Part shown: positions 11,460-23,141 of the stretch, piece by piece
Layout: the number at the start of each line of letters is the position of its first letter
How positions within the stretch are numbered: the first letter of the stretch is position 1
NCBI RefSeq assembly: GCF_030272615.1
Contig: NC_081412.1
Span: forward strand, 685,012,583-685,076,582
Source of the DNA: Cryptomeria japonica
Taxonomy: Eukaryota > Streptophyta > Pinopsida > Cupressales > Cupressaceae
Direction: 5' to 3'
Length of the DNA: 64,000 nt
The notes under the pieces: generated by a model
What the model saw: the letters and a program-made list of their open reading frames with translations, nothing else
Told to the model about the DNA's origin: nothing
The model's database searches: none
Program-made: the position numbers and the translations under genes

Positions 11460-14400
11460 TAGTACATATGGTCTCCTAAGGGCTTATATGGTGTCCTAAG
11501 GGGTCATAGAACACCATATGACCCCTTAGGACACAATATAACCCCTAACAATACCATATGGTCTCCTAAGGGGTCATATGGTATCCTAAGGGGTCATAAA
11601 ACACCATATGACCCCTTAAGACACAATAAACCCCTAATGCCACCATATGGTGTCAAAACGGGTCATAAGACACGAAATGAACCCTTAGGACACCATATGA
11701 CCCCTAATGACACAATGTGGTGTCCTAAAGGGTCATATGGTGTCCTAAGGGGTCATAGGACACCATATGACCTCGTAGGACACCATACGACCCATAGCAC
11801 CATATAGTGTCCCAAGGGGTCATATGGTGTCCTAAGGGGTCATAGAAAACCATATGACCCATTAGGACACAATACAGCCCCTAACGACACCTAAGGGGTC
11901 ATAGGACACCATATGACCCCTTAGGACCCTCTACGGCCCCTTATGACACCATGTGGTGTCCTAAGGGGTCATATGGTATCCTAAAGGGTCATATGGTATC
12001 CTAAGGGGTCATATAACACTATATGACCCCTTAGAACATAAGAAGACTCATAACAACATGATATGGTGTCCTAAGGGGTCATATGGTGTCATGAGACACT
12101 ATATGACCTCTTAGGACACAATATGATCCTTAACGATACCTAAGGGGTCATATGGTGTCCTAAGGGGTTATATGATGTCCTAAGAACCTTTAGGACATAA
12201 TATGACCCCTTAGCACACCATACAACCCCTAACGACACCATATGGTGTCTTAAGGACCCGTTAGGACACAATATGACCCGTTAGGACACAATATGACCCC
12301 TAACAACACCTAAGGGATTATATTATGTCCTAAGGGGTCATATCACCCAATATGACCCCTAACGACACTATATGGTGTCCTAAGGGGTCATATTGTGTCC
12401 TAAGGGGTCATATGACACCATATGACTCCTAACGACACAAAATGACACCTAACAATACCTAAGGGGTCATATGGTGTTCTAAGGGGTCATAGGACACCAT
12501 ATGACCCCTTAGCACACCATACGACCCCTAATGACACCTTATGGTGTCATAAGGGGTCATATGGTATCCTAAGGGGTCATAGAACACTATATGACCACTT
12601 AGGACACCATACGATGCATAATGACACCATATGGTGTCCTAAGGGGTCATATGGTGTCTTAAGGGGTTGTAGGACACCATATGACCCCTTAGGAGACCAT
12701 AACAACATAATATTGTGTCCTAGAGGATCATAGAACACTATATGACCCCTTAGAACACCATACGACCCATAACGACACCATGTGGGATCCTATGGGGTCA
12801 TAAGACACAATATGACCCCTTAGGACATAATATGACCCCTAACGACATCATATAGTGTCCTAATGGGTCATAGGACACCATATGACCCCTTACAACACCA
12901 TAAGAACCTTTATGACACCATATGGTGTCATTAGGGGTCATATAACACCATATGACCCCGTAGAACACAAGAAGACCCATAATGACATGATATGGTGTCC
13001 TAAGGGCTCATATGGTGTCACGAGCCACCATATGACCCCTTAGGACATAATATGACCCCTAACGACACCTAAGGGGTCATATGGTGTTCTAAGGGGTTAT
13101 ATGATGTCCTAGGAATCTTTAGGATACAATATGACCCCTTAACACAACATACAACCCCTAACAACTCCATATGGTGTCATAAGGGGTCGTAGGACACCAT
13201 ATGACCTATTAGGACACAATATGACCCCTAACAACACCTACAGGGTCATATTGTGTCCTAAGGGGTCAAAGGACATCATATGACCCCTAACAACAAAAAA
13301 TGATGCCTAACGATACCTAAGGGGTCATATGGTGTTCTAAGGGGTCATAGGACACCATATGACCCCTTAGCACATCATACGACCCCTAATGGAACCATAT
13401 GGTCTCCTAAGGGGTCATATGGTGTCCTAGGGGGCCATAAAACACCATATGAACCCATAGGAGACCATAGGACCCCTTAGGAGACCATACGACCCATAAC
13501 AACATAATATAGTTTCCTAAGGGGTCATAGAACACCATATGACCCCTTATAACACCATACAACCCATAACGACACCATGTGGTGTGCTAAGGGGTTATAA
13601 GACACAATATGACCCCTTAGGACATAATATGACCCCTAACGACGTCATATAGTGTCCTAAGGGGTCATAGGACACCATATGACCCCTTAAGACACAATAC
13701 AACCCCTTAAGACACAAAATAAACCTTAACAACACCTAAGGGGTCATATAGTTTCCTAAGGGGTCATAGGACACCATAGGACTGCTTAGCACAACATACG
13801 ATCCCTAACGATACCATATGGTGTCCTAAGGGGTCATATGGTATCCTAAGGGGTCATAGAACACCATATGACCCCTTAGGACACCATACAACACATAACA
13901 ACACCAAATTGTGTCCTAAGGGGTCATATGGTGCCCTAAGGGGTCATAAGACACCATATGACCCCTTAGGACACTATACGACCCATAACACCATATAGTG
14001 TCCCAAGGGGTTATATGTTGTCCTAAGGGGTCATAGGACACCATATGACCTATTAGGACACAATATGACCCCTTACAACACCTAAGGGGTCATAGGACAC
14101 ATATGAACCCTTAGGACACCATACGACCCCTTACGACACCATATGGTGTCCTAAGGGGTCGTATGGTATCCTAAGGAGTCATATAACACCATATAATCCC
14201 TTAGAACACACGAACACCCATAACGACATGATATGGTGTCCTAAGGGGTCATATGGTGTCACGAGACATCATATGACCCCTAATTATACCTAAGGGTTCA
14301 TATGGTGTCCTAAGGGGTTATATGATGTCCTAGGAACCTTTAAGGACACAATATGACCCCTTGCCACACCATACAACCCCTAACGACACCATATGGTGTC

Positions 14401-17400
14401 CTAAGGGGTCGTAGGAAACCATATGACCCGTTAGGACACAATATGACCCCTAACAACACCTAAGGGGTCATATTATGTCCTAAGGGGTCATAGGACACCA
14501 TATGAGCCCTAATGACACTGTATGGTGTCCTAAGGGGTTATATTGTGTCCTAAGGGGTCATAGGACACCATATGACCCCTAACAACACAAAATGACACCT
14601 AATGATACCTAAAGGCTCATATGGTGTTTTCAAGGGTCATAGGACACCATATGACCCCTTAGCACACCATATGGTGTCCTAAGGGGTCATGGAACATCAT
14701 ATGACCCCTTAGGACACAATACAATGCATAATGACACCATATGGTGTCCTAAGGGGTCATAGGACACCATATGACTCCTTAGGAGACCATAAAATCCATA
14801 GCAACATAATATGGTGTCCTAGAGGGTCATAAAACATCATATGACCCCTTAGAACACCATACGACCCATAACGACACCAGGTGGTGTCCTAAGGGGTCAT
14901 AAGACATAATATGACCCCTAACGACATCATATAGTGTCCTAAGGGGTCATAGGACACCATATGACCCCTTAGGACACCATACAACCCCTTATGAAACCAT
15001 ACCACCCTGTACGACACCATATTGTATCCTACAGGATCATATAACACCATATGACCCATTAGAACACAAGAAGACCCATAACGACATGATATGGTGTCCT
15101 AAGGGGTTATATGGTGTCACAAGCCACCATATGACCCCTTAAGACATAATATGACCCCTAACGATACCTAACGGGTCATATGGTTTCCTAAGGGGTTATA
15201 TGATGTCCTAGGAACCTTTAGGAAACAATATGGCCCCTTAGCACACCATATAACCCCTAACGACACTATATGATTTCCTAAGGGGTCGTAGGACACCATA
15301 TGACCCGTTAGGACACAATATGACCCCTAACAACAACTAAGGGGTCATATTGTGTCCTAAAGGGTCATAGGACACCATATGACCCCTAACAACACAAAAT
15401 GATGCCTAATGATACCTAAGGGGTCATATGGTGTTCTAAGGGATCATAGGAAACCATATGAACCCTTAGCACATCATACGACCCCTAATGGAGCCATATG
15501 GTGTCCTAAGGGGTCATAGAACACCATATGACCCCTTAGGACACCATACGATGAATAATGACACCATATGGTGTCCTAAGGGGTCATAGGACACCATATG
15601 ACCCCTTAGGAGACCATATGACCCATAACAACATAATATGGTGTCCTAAGGGGTCATAGAACACCATATGACCCCTTAGAACACCATATGACCCATAACA
15701 GAACAATGTGGTGTGCTAAGGGGTCATAAGACACAATATGACCCCTTAGGATAGAATATGACCCCTAACGACATCATATAGTGCCCTAAGGGGTCATGGG
15801 ACACCATATGACCCCTTAGGATATAATAGGACCCCTTAGGACACAATAGGACCCCTTAGGACACAAAATAAACCCTAACGACACCTAAGGGGCATTATAG
15901 TTTCCTAAGGGGTCATAGGACACCATATGACTCCTTAGCACACCATACAACCCCTAATGACACCATATGGTGTCCTAAGGGGTCATATGGTATCCTAAGG
16001 GGTCATAGAACACCATATGACCCCTTAAAACACCATACAACACATAAAAACACTAAATGGTGTCCTAAGGGGTCATATGGTGTCCTAAGGGGTCATAGGA
16101 CACCATATGACCCCTTAGTACATAATACAACCCCTTAGGACACAAAATAAACCCTAACGACACCTAAGAGGTTATATAGTTTCCTAAGGGGTCACAGGAC
16201 ACCATATGAATCCTTAGCACATCATACGACCCCTAATGACACCATATGGTGTCCTAAGGGGTCATAGAACACCATATGACCCCTTAGAATACCATACGAC
16301 ACATAACAACACCAAAAGGTGTCCTAAGGGGTCATAGGACACTATATGACCCCTTAGGAGACCATATGACCCATAACAACACCATATGGTGTCCTAAGGG
16401 ACCATAGAACACCATATGACGCATCATAAGACACCATATGACCCCTAACAACATCATATAGTGTCCTAAGGGGTCATAGGACACCATATGACCCCTTATG
16501 ACACAATATGACCCCTAACAATGTCATATAGTTTCCTAAGGGGTCATATGGCATCCTAAGAGGTTATAGAATATCATATGACCCCTTAGGACACCATAAG
16601 ACCCATAACGACACCATATGATTTCCTAAGGGGTCATATGGTGTCCTAAAGGGTCATAGGACACCATGTGACCTCTTAGGACATAGTATGACCCCTAACA
16701 AAACCTAATGAATCATATGGTGTCTAAGGGGTCATACGATGTCATGTGATCCCTTAGGACCTAATATGACCCCTTAGTGCACCATACAACCCCAACAACA
16801 CCATATGGTATCCTAAGGGGTCATAGGACACCATATGACCTGTTCAGACACAATATGACCCCTAACAATACCTCAGGGGTCATAGGATACCATATGACCC
16901 CGTAACACACCATACGACCCCTAACGACACCATATGGTGTCCTAAAGGCTCATAAAACACCATATGCCCCCTTAGGACACCATAAGACCCATAACAACAT
17001 CATATGGTGTCCTAAGGTGTCATATGGTGTCCTAAAGGTTCATGAGACACCATATGACCCTTTAGGGCATAATATGACTCCTAACGACACCTAAGGGGTC
17101 ATATGGTGTCCTAATGAGTCATATGATGTCCTATGGCCCTTTAAAATACAATATGACCCCTTAGCACACCATATAACCCCTAATGATGCCATATGGTATC
17201 CTAAGGGGTTATAACATGCCATATGGTATCCTAAGGTGTTATAGATACCATATGACCCATTAGGATACAATATGACCCCTAACAACACCTAAGGGGTCAT
17301 AGGACACCATATGAACCCTTAGGAGATAATATAACCCCTAACGACACCTGATGGGTCAGATGGTGTCCTAAGTGGTCATATGACATCCTATGACCACTTA

Positions 17401-17965
17401 AGACATAATATGACCCCCTATCACACCATACAACCCCTAACGATACCATATGGTGTTTTAAGGGGTCATAGGACACCATATGACCTGTTAGGACACAATA
17501 TGACCCCAAAAGACACCTAAGGGATCATATGTTGTCCTAAGGGGTCATATTGTGTCCTAAGGGGTCATAGGATACTATATGGAGCCTTAAGACACAATAT
17601 GACCCCTAATGACACCTTAGGGGTCATATGGTGTCCTTAGTGGTCATATGATATCTTATGACCCCTTAGCACACCATACAAACCCTAACAATACCATATG
17701 GTGTCCTAAAGGGTCATAGGATACCATATGACCCCTTAGGACACTATACGACCCATAACAATACCATATAGTGTTTTAAGGAGTCATATAGTGTCCTAAG
17801 AGGTCATAGGACACCATATGACCCTTTAAAACACAATATGACCCCTTAGCACACCATATGACCCCTAACAACATTATATGGTGTCATAAGGGCTCATAGG
17901 ACACCATATGACTCATTAGGACACAATATGACCCCTAACGACACCTAAGGGGTCATATGGTAAAG
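11460..17965. repeat. 6.5-kb satellite of a 21-bp motif in both orientations
   Basis: The array is built from CCATATGACCCCTTAGG plus ACAC and its exact reverse complement, interspersed with spacers such as ACGACCCCTAACGACA. Neighbouring copies often face each other, giving perfect or near-perfect stems of about 20 bp around 10-bp loops. Longer blocks recur: the landmark AACGACATGATATGGTG or a variant is at about 12052, 12980, 14222 and 15079, so there is higher-order structure of about 0.85-1.25 kb. Because the motif is a multiple of three, short open frames appear on the minus strand (12798-12980, 17091-17288, 17297-17509); they are not genes. Confidence 0.95.
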
Positions 17966-18765
17966 TTAGAGGTCAGGTTAGGTATGACAAAGAGATGGGA
18001 TTTGGGGAAGAGAATTAGAGAGAGTTCGGGGTAATTAGGGGTTGGGAGGAGAGGAGGGATGGGAAAGTATCAAAAAAGCGAGAGAGGGAGAGATGAGGAG
18101 AGAGGTTCAAAGAGAGAGGTCTAGAGAAAAGGTTATTAGAGGAAGGGGAGTGGGGAGAGAGAGGGAGGGAGTATCAACAAAGGAAGAGGGTGGAGAGATG
18201 GGGAGAGAGCCCCTAATTACCCTCTCTCTATTCCATCTTTTTTTTAATACTTCCCTCTTCCCCTCTGCTGCCCCTAATTATCCTCTCTCTATCACTCTCT
18301 TCACCTCTCTCCACATCTCTCCCTCTCTCCTTTTGTTGATACTTACTCTTCTCCCTCTCTTCTTATCCGATAATTACACCCAACTCTCTCTCACATTATT
18401 TATTTCCCTCAATTACCCTCAATCACCTCTTTCCTCCTATGGGTTTATAGATACTTCTATCTCCCCCTCTCCCCACACCCTAATTACTCTCTATGTCTCT
18501 CTTCACCTTTGTCCCCATCTCTCCTCTCTTTTTTGATACTTTCCCCTCTCGCCCTCTCCTCCTACCCCCTAATAATATCAAACTCTCCCTCTCATTCTCT
18601 CTTCACCCCAATCACCCCCTCCCTCTCTCTCTTCGCCTTCCACCTAATTACCTCTAGCTCTCTCTCTCACACTCTCTATTCCCCCCAATTAATCTCTCCT
18701 TCTCACCTCTCTCCCCTTCTCCTTTTTTTGATACTTCCCTATGCCTCTCCTTGTCCCCTCTGAAT
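17966..18765. repeat. GA/CT-rich minisatellite with an inverted half
   Basis: At 18205-18765 a CT-rich unit recurs about four times, with landmarks CCCTAATTACCCTCTCTC and TTTTTGATACTTCCC. At about 17995-18200 the same landmarks appear in reverse (GGGAGTATCAACAAAGG, GGGTAATTAGGGG). The block could fold into a long purine-pyrimidine hairpin. Open frames here are compositional. Confidence 0.75.
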
Positions 18766-19023
18766 TTTGTTGCAAGAGATGAGAAGGAAATGCAGAGAGA
18801 CTAGTCTAGATCTTAGGAAAGAGAGAGTGACATAGAGGTAGAAATTATGAAGAGGTATAAATATAAGCACCTTGTAGAGCTTGAGAGAATGATTGAGGTA
18901 TTCAATGACAGTTAGAGATATAGGTCTAGAGAGAGATGTATAAATATGGACAAATGAGAGGGAGGAAGAAACAAACAGGTGGAGTGATAGGTTTAGGAGA
19001 GAGAGGTGGAGAAAGGAACAAAC
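18766..19023. other. GA-rich remainder before element T
   Basis: Purine-rich sequence of the TIR insertion with no recognisable gene. It ends at the ATAAA target duplication of element T. Confidence 0.6.
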
Positions 19024-19816
19024 ATAAATGTTTATGGTGAAAGTGGATAACAAATAACAACAATATTGCAAGGCTAAAATGAATCCAACCACTAAACCCT
19101 ATCCCAACAATGAACAAAGATCCACCATAACATATGAAGATTACCTAAGACCATGCAAAATAACTCAAAATCACAAAGATTATACCATCACATGTCCAAT
19201 AGGGTTTTGATCTCCATTCTTCCTATCTCCATTGATCTTGCTTGATATACTTGCTCTCAGATTTTTATATGCACAAGAGCTCAACAAAGAATGGAATGTG
19301 GTTGCAAGTGGAATTGTAGTGTAGCCAAGTACTCCAAAATCAGTCATTAGGATGTGTCATTAGGGTTTGACAATGAAGAAAGCATCTCCTTAAATAGAAG
19401 ACACAATATGAAATGGAGGGTTAAGATTGAGAGGTGTAAAAAGAGAGGTCGGCTAGGATTAGAGGGTAGGTAAAAGAAATAATAAAATAATGAAAGAGGT
19501 AGGTAGTGTATGAATTAAGAGATGAATGACATGTGTCATAGATAGAAAAGGCTAATGAATTAATTAAATAAATAAAGATTTATTTAATTAATAGAAGAAG
19601 TAGGATAATTAAATAAATAAGATATTTATTTAATTTAGGAAAAAGATAATTTAAATAAATAAATGTTATTTATTTAAATGAGAAATAAGGCTAGAAGAGG
19701 ATAAATGAATTAATTAAATAAATAAAAATTTATTTAATTAATAGAAGAATTAGGCTTAGATAATTAAATAAATAAAATATTTATTTAATTAGACATGACA
19801 ATTTTGAGTGTCTACA
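19024..19816 (-). repeat. Lower LTR of element T with its target duplication
   Basis: The 788-bp LTR (19029-19816) reads TGTAGACACTC...CATAAACA on the minus strand. It has ATAAA on both sides (19024-19028 and 19817-19821), as a solo LTR would. It differs from the upper LTR by two bases near 19102-19105. A/T palindromes of the TTTAATTAAATAAATA type fill 19555-19795. Confidence 0.85.
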
Positions 19817-20623
19817 ATAAATAACATGGTTTATCAAAATTTATCGAAGTCCATAAAATTCATAAATTTCTATTATTAATTAATTACTTATTTAATTTAT
19901 TTTTAGATGATTGTTACAAAAATTCATGCAATAGAGAAATCATATGAAAAAGTCATGAGTTTTTTATGTTTTAAAAATGAAGGATGAATTTAAATGAATT
20001 ATAATTACTTTTTAAAACAAAAAATTGAAAATGTACCTATTATGTATCATAGAGCTCTTAATTACCTTTCCAATGCTTGTTAAAAATCAAAATTTTGATA
20101 TAAAACACAAAAGTTATGCCCAATTTACTATAATGTTTTTTTTTATTTTTTCAAAAATGGATATCCGATTTTAAAACATAAATTTTTCCCTCCATCTTTT
20201 CATTCGGGTTTTCTTTGGGATTTGGCTTGGAAGTGACAAGCCTCGAAAGTCAACTGAAAAAATGTGTTTTTCAGTATTCCTTGATTTTCCAGACTTTACA
20301 CTGGTGGTTGACGACTTTTTTAATAGCCAAATTTGATAAAATGAAAAAGGTTTTTTAAGGATGTTCTCAGATTTCCAACAATATAAGGCTTGTCTTATTT
20401 TGACTTTAATAAATAATAATTATTTATTTTCTAATTGAATTCTGACAAAAGTCCTAATTGATAGACTGATTGAAAACACTCATAACTTTCAAACCGCATA
20501 ACATTTTTTGAATCCGAAACATGCGTCACATCCTGTGCTTCATCTAATATAGGGAAAAAAAAAATTTAAATGAATTTCATAAGGTTTTGACCAAGTTAAG
20601 GTGGTTAGACACAAGAGTTTATG
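19817..20623. repeat. 807-bp flank segment, copy 1
   Basis: Co-linear and nearly identical to 35505-36311 (one difference noticed, near 20075). It is the host flank of the T insertion (part of the right arm of the TIR insertion), not LTR sequence, because the TGTAGAC start and the TSD lie at its lower edge. No gene is present. Confidence 0.85.
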
Positions 20624-20675
20624 CTAGGTAGCAATAAATACGCTAGGAATAGGGTAGTTAAAAAATGCAAAAACG

Positions 20676-20935
20676 CGCCACCGCGTCTGTGTCAGTGCCA
20701 GGCGCGTCTGTGTCGGTTCCAGGCGCGTCTGTGACTGGGACCACGTTTGTGCGAAATGCGGACGCGTTTACGAATTTGAGACACGTTTGTGTAATGTAGG
20801 GACGTCTGTGTTCCCTGGCCACGTTTGTGCATGATATAGGAACGTATGTGTTCAGGAAGCGCGTCTGTGTTGCAGAAGCGCGTTTGTGCAGTCTATAAGC
20901 GCGTTTATGAGTTTAAAACGCGTTTGTGTGTCAAA
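20676..20935 (+). repeat. 20-bp-periodic GCGTYTGTG array (3' region of T)
   Basis: About 13 copies of a GCGTCTGTGT or CGTTTGTG core start near 20683, 20704, 20724, 20743, 20763, 20782, 20802, 20821, 20841, 20860, 20879, 20900 and 20919, so spacing is 19-21 bp. Only the core is conserved. In the element RNA (minus strand) these read CACAGACGC, the complement of the leader arrays. Confidence 0.85.
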
Positions 20936-21055
20936 ATGCATAATTTGAGTCTTCGAGGTCAAATCGGTAGTTCTGTGATGAACATACGTTATCGATTAGA
21001 TAAGCTGCTGAGAGGATACACTCGAGCAGGTCCTCTAGGAAGACTAGGATAGATC

Positions 21056-21300
21056 AAGGCACTTTGTGATGAACAGTGAGTACCAAGATAGGCAGCACTT
21101 TGTGATGAACAGGGAGTGCAAATGTGAGTAACACTTTGTGATGAACAGGGAATGTCACACACGTAGTACTTTGTGATGAACAGGGAGCACTACTAGGATA
21201 GATAACAACACTGTGTGATGAACAGTGAGTGTCACTAGGATAGATAACCAGATGCATTTAGATAGCAAGTAGCATTTTGTGATAAACAGTGAATGCCACG
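21056..21300 (+). repeat. Minisatellite with core TTTGTGATGAACAG
   Basis: Seven imperfect units with the core CACTTTGTGATGAACAGG, spaced about 30-60 bp, lie between the 20-bp array and the antisense ORF. They end shortly before a splice-acceptor-like TGTTTGACTGCAG. Confidence 0.8.
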
Positions 21301-21332
21301 ATAACTAATATGATTTGATTGTTTGACTGCAG

Positions 21333-23141
21333 GAGTATCTGCCTATGCTGGAGTCACAAGAGAGATTCCCATCGACTCAGAGGTTGCAACCAGAGTTGTC
21401 GATTCAGGATAGGATTGTTGTTAAGGAGATGGGTCTCACACATGTGCTATATGTGCCCGAGTTTCAGGCAAACATGGGTTTGCTGACTGCACTGGCGGAG
21501 AGATGGCACTCCGAGACTTGCACATTTCACTTGCCTATGGGTGAGATGACAGTGACCCTTGAGGACGTCTACAGGATTTTGCACATACCGATCGATGGAG
21601 AGCTGATTCCATATGATCGAGACGGAGACAGAGAGGCACTGAGACGGGTATTCTAGGATTCCAGTTTGGAGATGAGAGCAGGTCACGTGGCATGGGATAC
21701 CATGACCGCTACCGGTTTAGCATTACCAGCTGTGATTGGAGGAGCCATCAGTGGTTTCTTATGTCCAGACAGAGCTACACGGGGGTTGGTAGTTGGCTGG
21801 GGAGGAGCCTTAGAAACACTGGTGACTGAGCACACCAGATATGCATGGGGGCCATGTGTCTTAGCGCATCTGTACTATGAGTTGCATCAGTTTGTTTACC
21901 ACGGATCAGTGGGACTGGGCTGCGGAGTTACTCTGTTACAGGTGTGGGCATATGAGCACCTGCCGATCACATGACCTATCCACTTCAGAGGCAGACGACA
22001 TGGATGGAGCTTTGTGCATTTATACGATATGATTACATCATAGCCTCGGATTGGTCGACTGGAGCATTGGAGACGTGTCATAGATGACATTGATATGGTT
22101 ATCTGGAGGCCGTACCTGGGGTGCGAGGAGTGGGATGACGATGCAGTGGAGCTACCCTATGCATTCCAGAGCAGGTATCTTATTGGGCGGATGCCCTATA
22201 TTTTGGAGAGACAGCTTGTTGACAGGGTATGCAGACAGTTTGACCGGATTCAGCGGATGCCGCGAGGCTTGGGCATGTATGCCCGTACAGTCAGAGATCA
22301 GGTACAGTTCGGGCCACTGCTATCGTATGATCAGGCTGTCACACAGCTGGCAGAGATGATGCCATTACCGTGGGATATGTGGTCGGAGGTGGAGGATGCA
22401 GGGATGGACGCAGAGTACTCTGCATATTGGGCAGAGCATCCATTTCTGAGGTTGACAGATCCAGGAGAGCTGTTGGAGGGAGAGGCTGGAGGGGATGATG
22501 AGGATGATGGTGGAGGAGATGGAGGTAAGGGCCGACGGAGGCGGAGGGGAGTAGTGGGGGAGAGGAGGGTAGCCCCTCGGAGGGAGGGAGGACAGGAGAG
22601 AGCAGCCCAGGTGGTGAGGGGTCGAGGTGGATTGCCCCTACAGGTACCAGCAGCACAGGGACCTAGACAGGTGCAGGGACAGGGACAGGGACAGAGACAG
22701 GTACCTATTCAGGCACCTAGATAGGTACAGGGAGAGGCACAGGTACAGGCACCTGCAAAGGAGGAGCCACAGGCAGAGGCTGAGGGTGGAGATCCTGAGG
22801 AGGATGAGCTATTAGAGCTGAGAGAGATCTGCCAGGGCCAGGCAGACGAGATTGCAAATTTGGTGCGGGAGAGGGATCACCTCAAGATCAGGCTCAGGGA
22901 CACAGAGCGGGAGAGAGACCAGGCCATCCAGCGATATACTAAGGCCGAGACAGCTCTGAGGGCAGGGAGGCAGGCAGTAGAGGATGCAGGGACAGGCTAC
23001 GCATATGTGCTGCGAGCCGGAGAGGAGATCGCCTACTGGAGGGATCTGTACTATGGTGTCATGCTAGCGGATCAGCGGGCGAGGAGCTTCCATAGATCGT
23101 CGTGCACAGCGACGGCTACGGGAGGGAGTCGTAGGAGGTAG
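21333..23141 (+). pseudogene. Antisense plant-mobile-domain (PMD) ORF of element T
   Basis: One frame of about 600 codons runs antisense to gag-pol, with in-frame stops at 21654 (TAG), 21972 (TGA), 22041 (TAG) and 22722 (TAG) and no frameshift seen. The N-terminal third resembles the plant mobile (aminotransferase-like) domain: GLLTALAERWHSETCTFHLP, then GEMTVTLEDVYRILHIPIDG, then RPYLGCEEW. A basic Gly/Arg region follows (about 22490-22620), a hexamer repeat encoding Gln/Val/Pro (about 22660-22750) and a heptad-like C-terminal part (22780-23080). PMD proteins occur in transposons and in silencing-related host genes; accessory antisense ORFs between integrase and 3' LTR are known in the Tat lineage. 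The first exon may be missing: codons upstream of ATG 21345 follow an acceptor-like TGACTGCAG at 21324-21332. Confidence 0.75.

Noticed and set aside
11460-17965. CRISPR-like array or tandem coding repeats
   Set aside because: There are no unique spacers, the motif occurs in both orientations, and short open frames follow from the motif length being a multiple of three.
18042-19117. Several open frames on both strands
   Set aside because: GA/CT minisatellite and purine-rich sequence; frames are compositional.
19029-20623. A 1595-bp LTR for element T
   Set aside because: The shared segment extends beyond the LTR, but TG...CA ends and the ATAAA target duplication at 19024, 19817 and 35505 limit the LTR to 788 bp.
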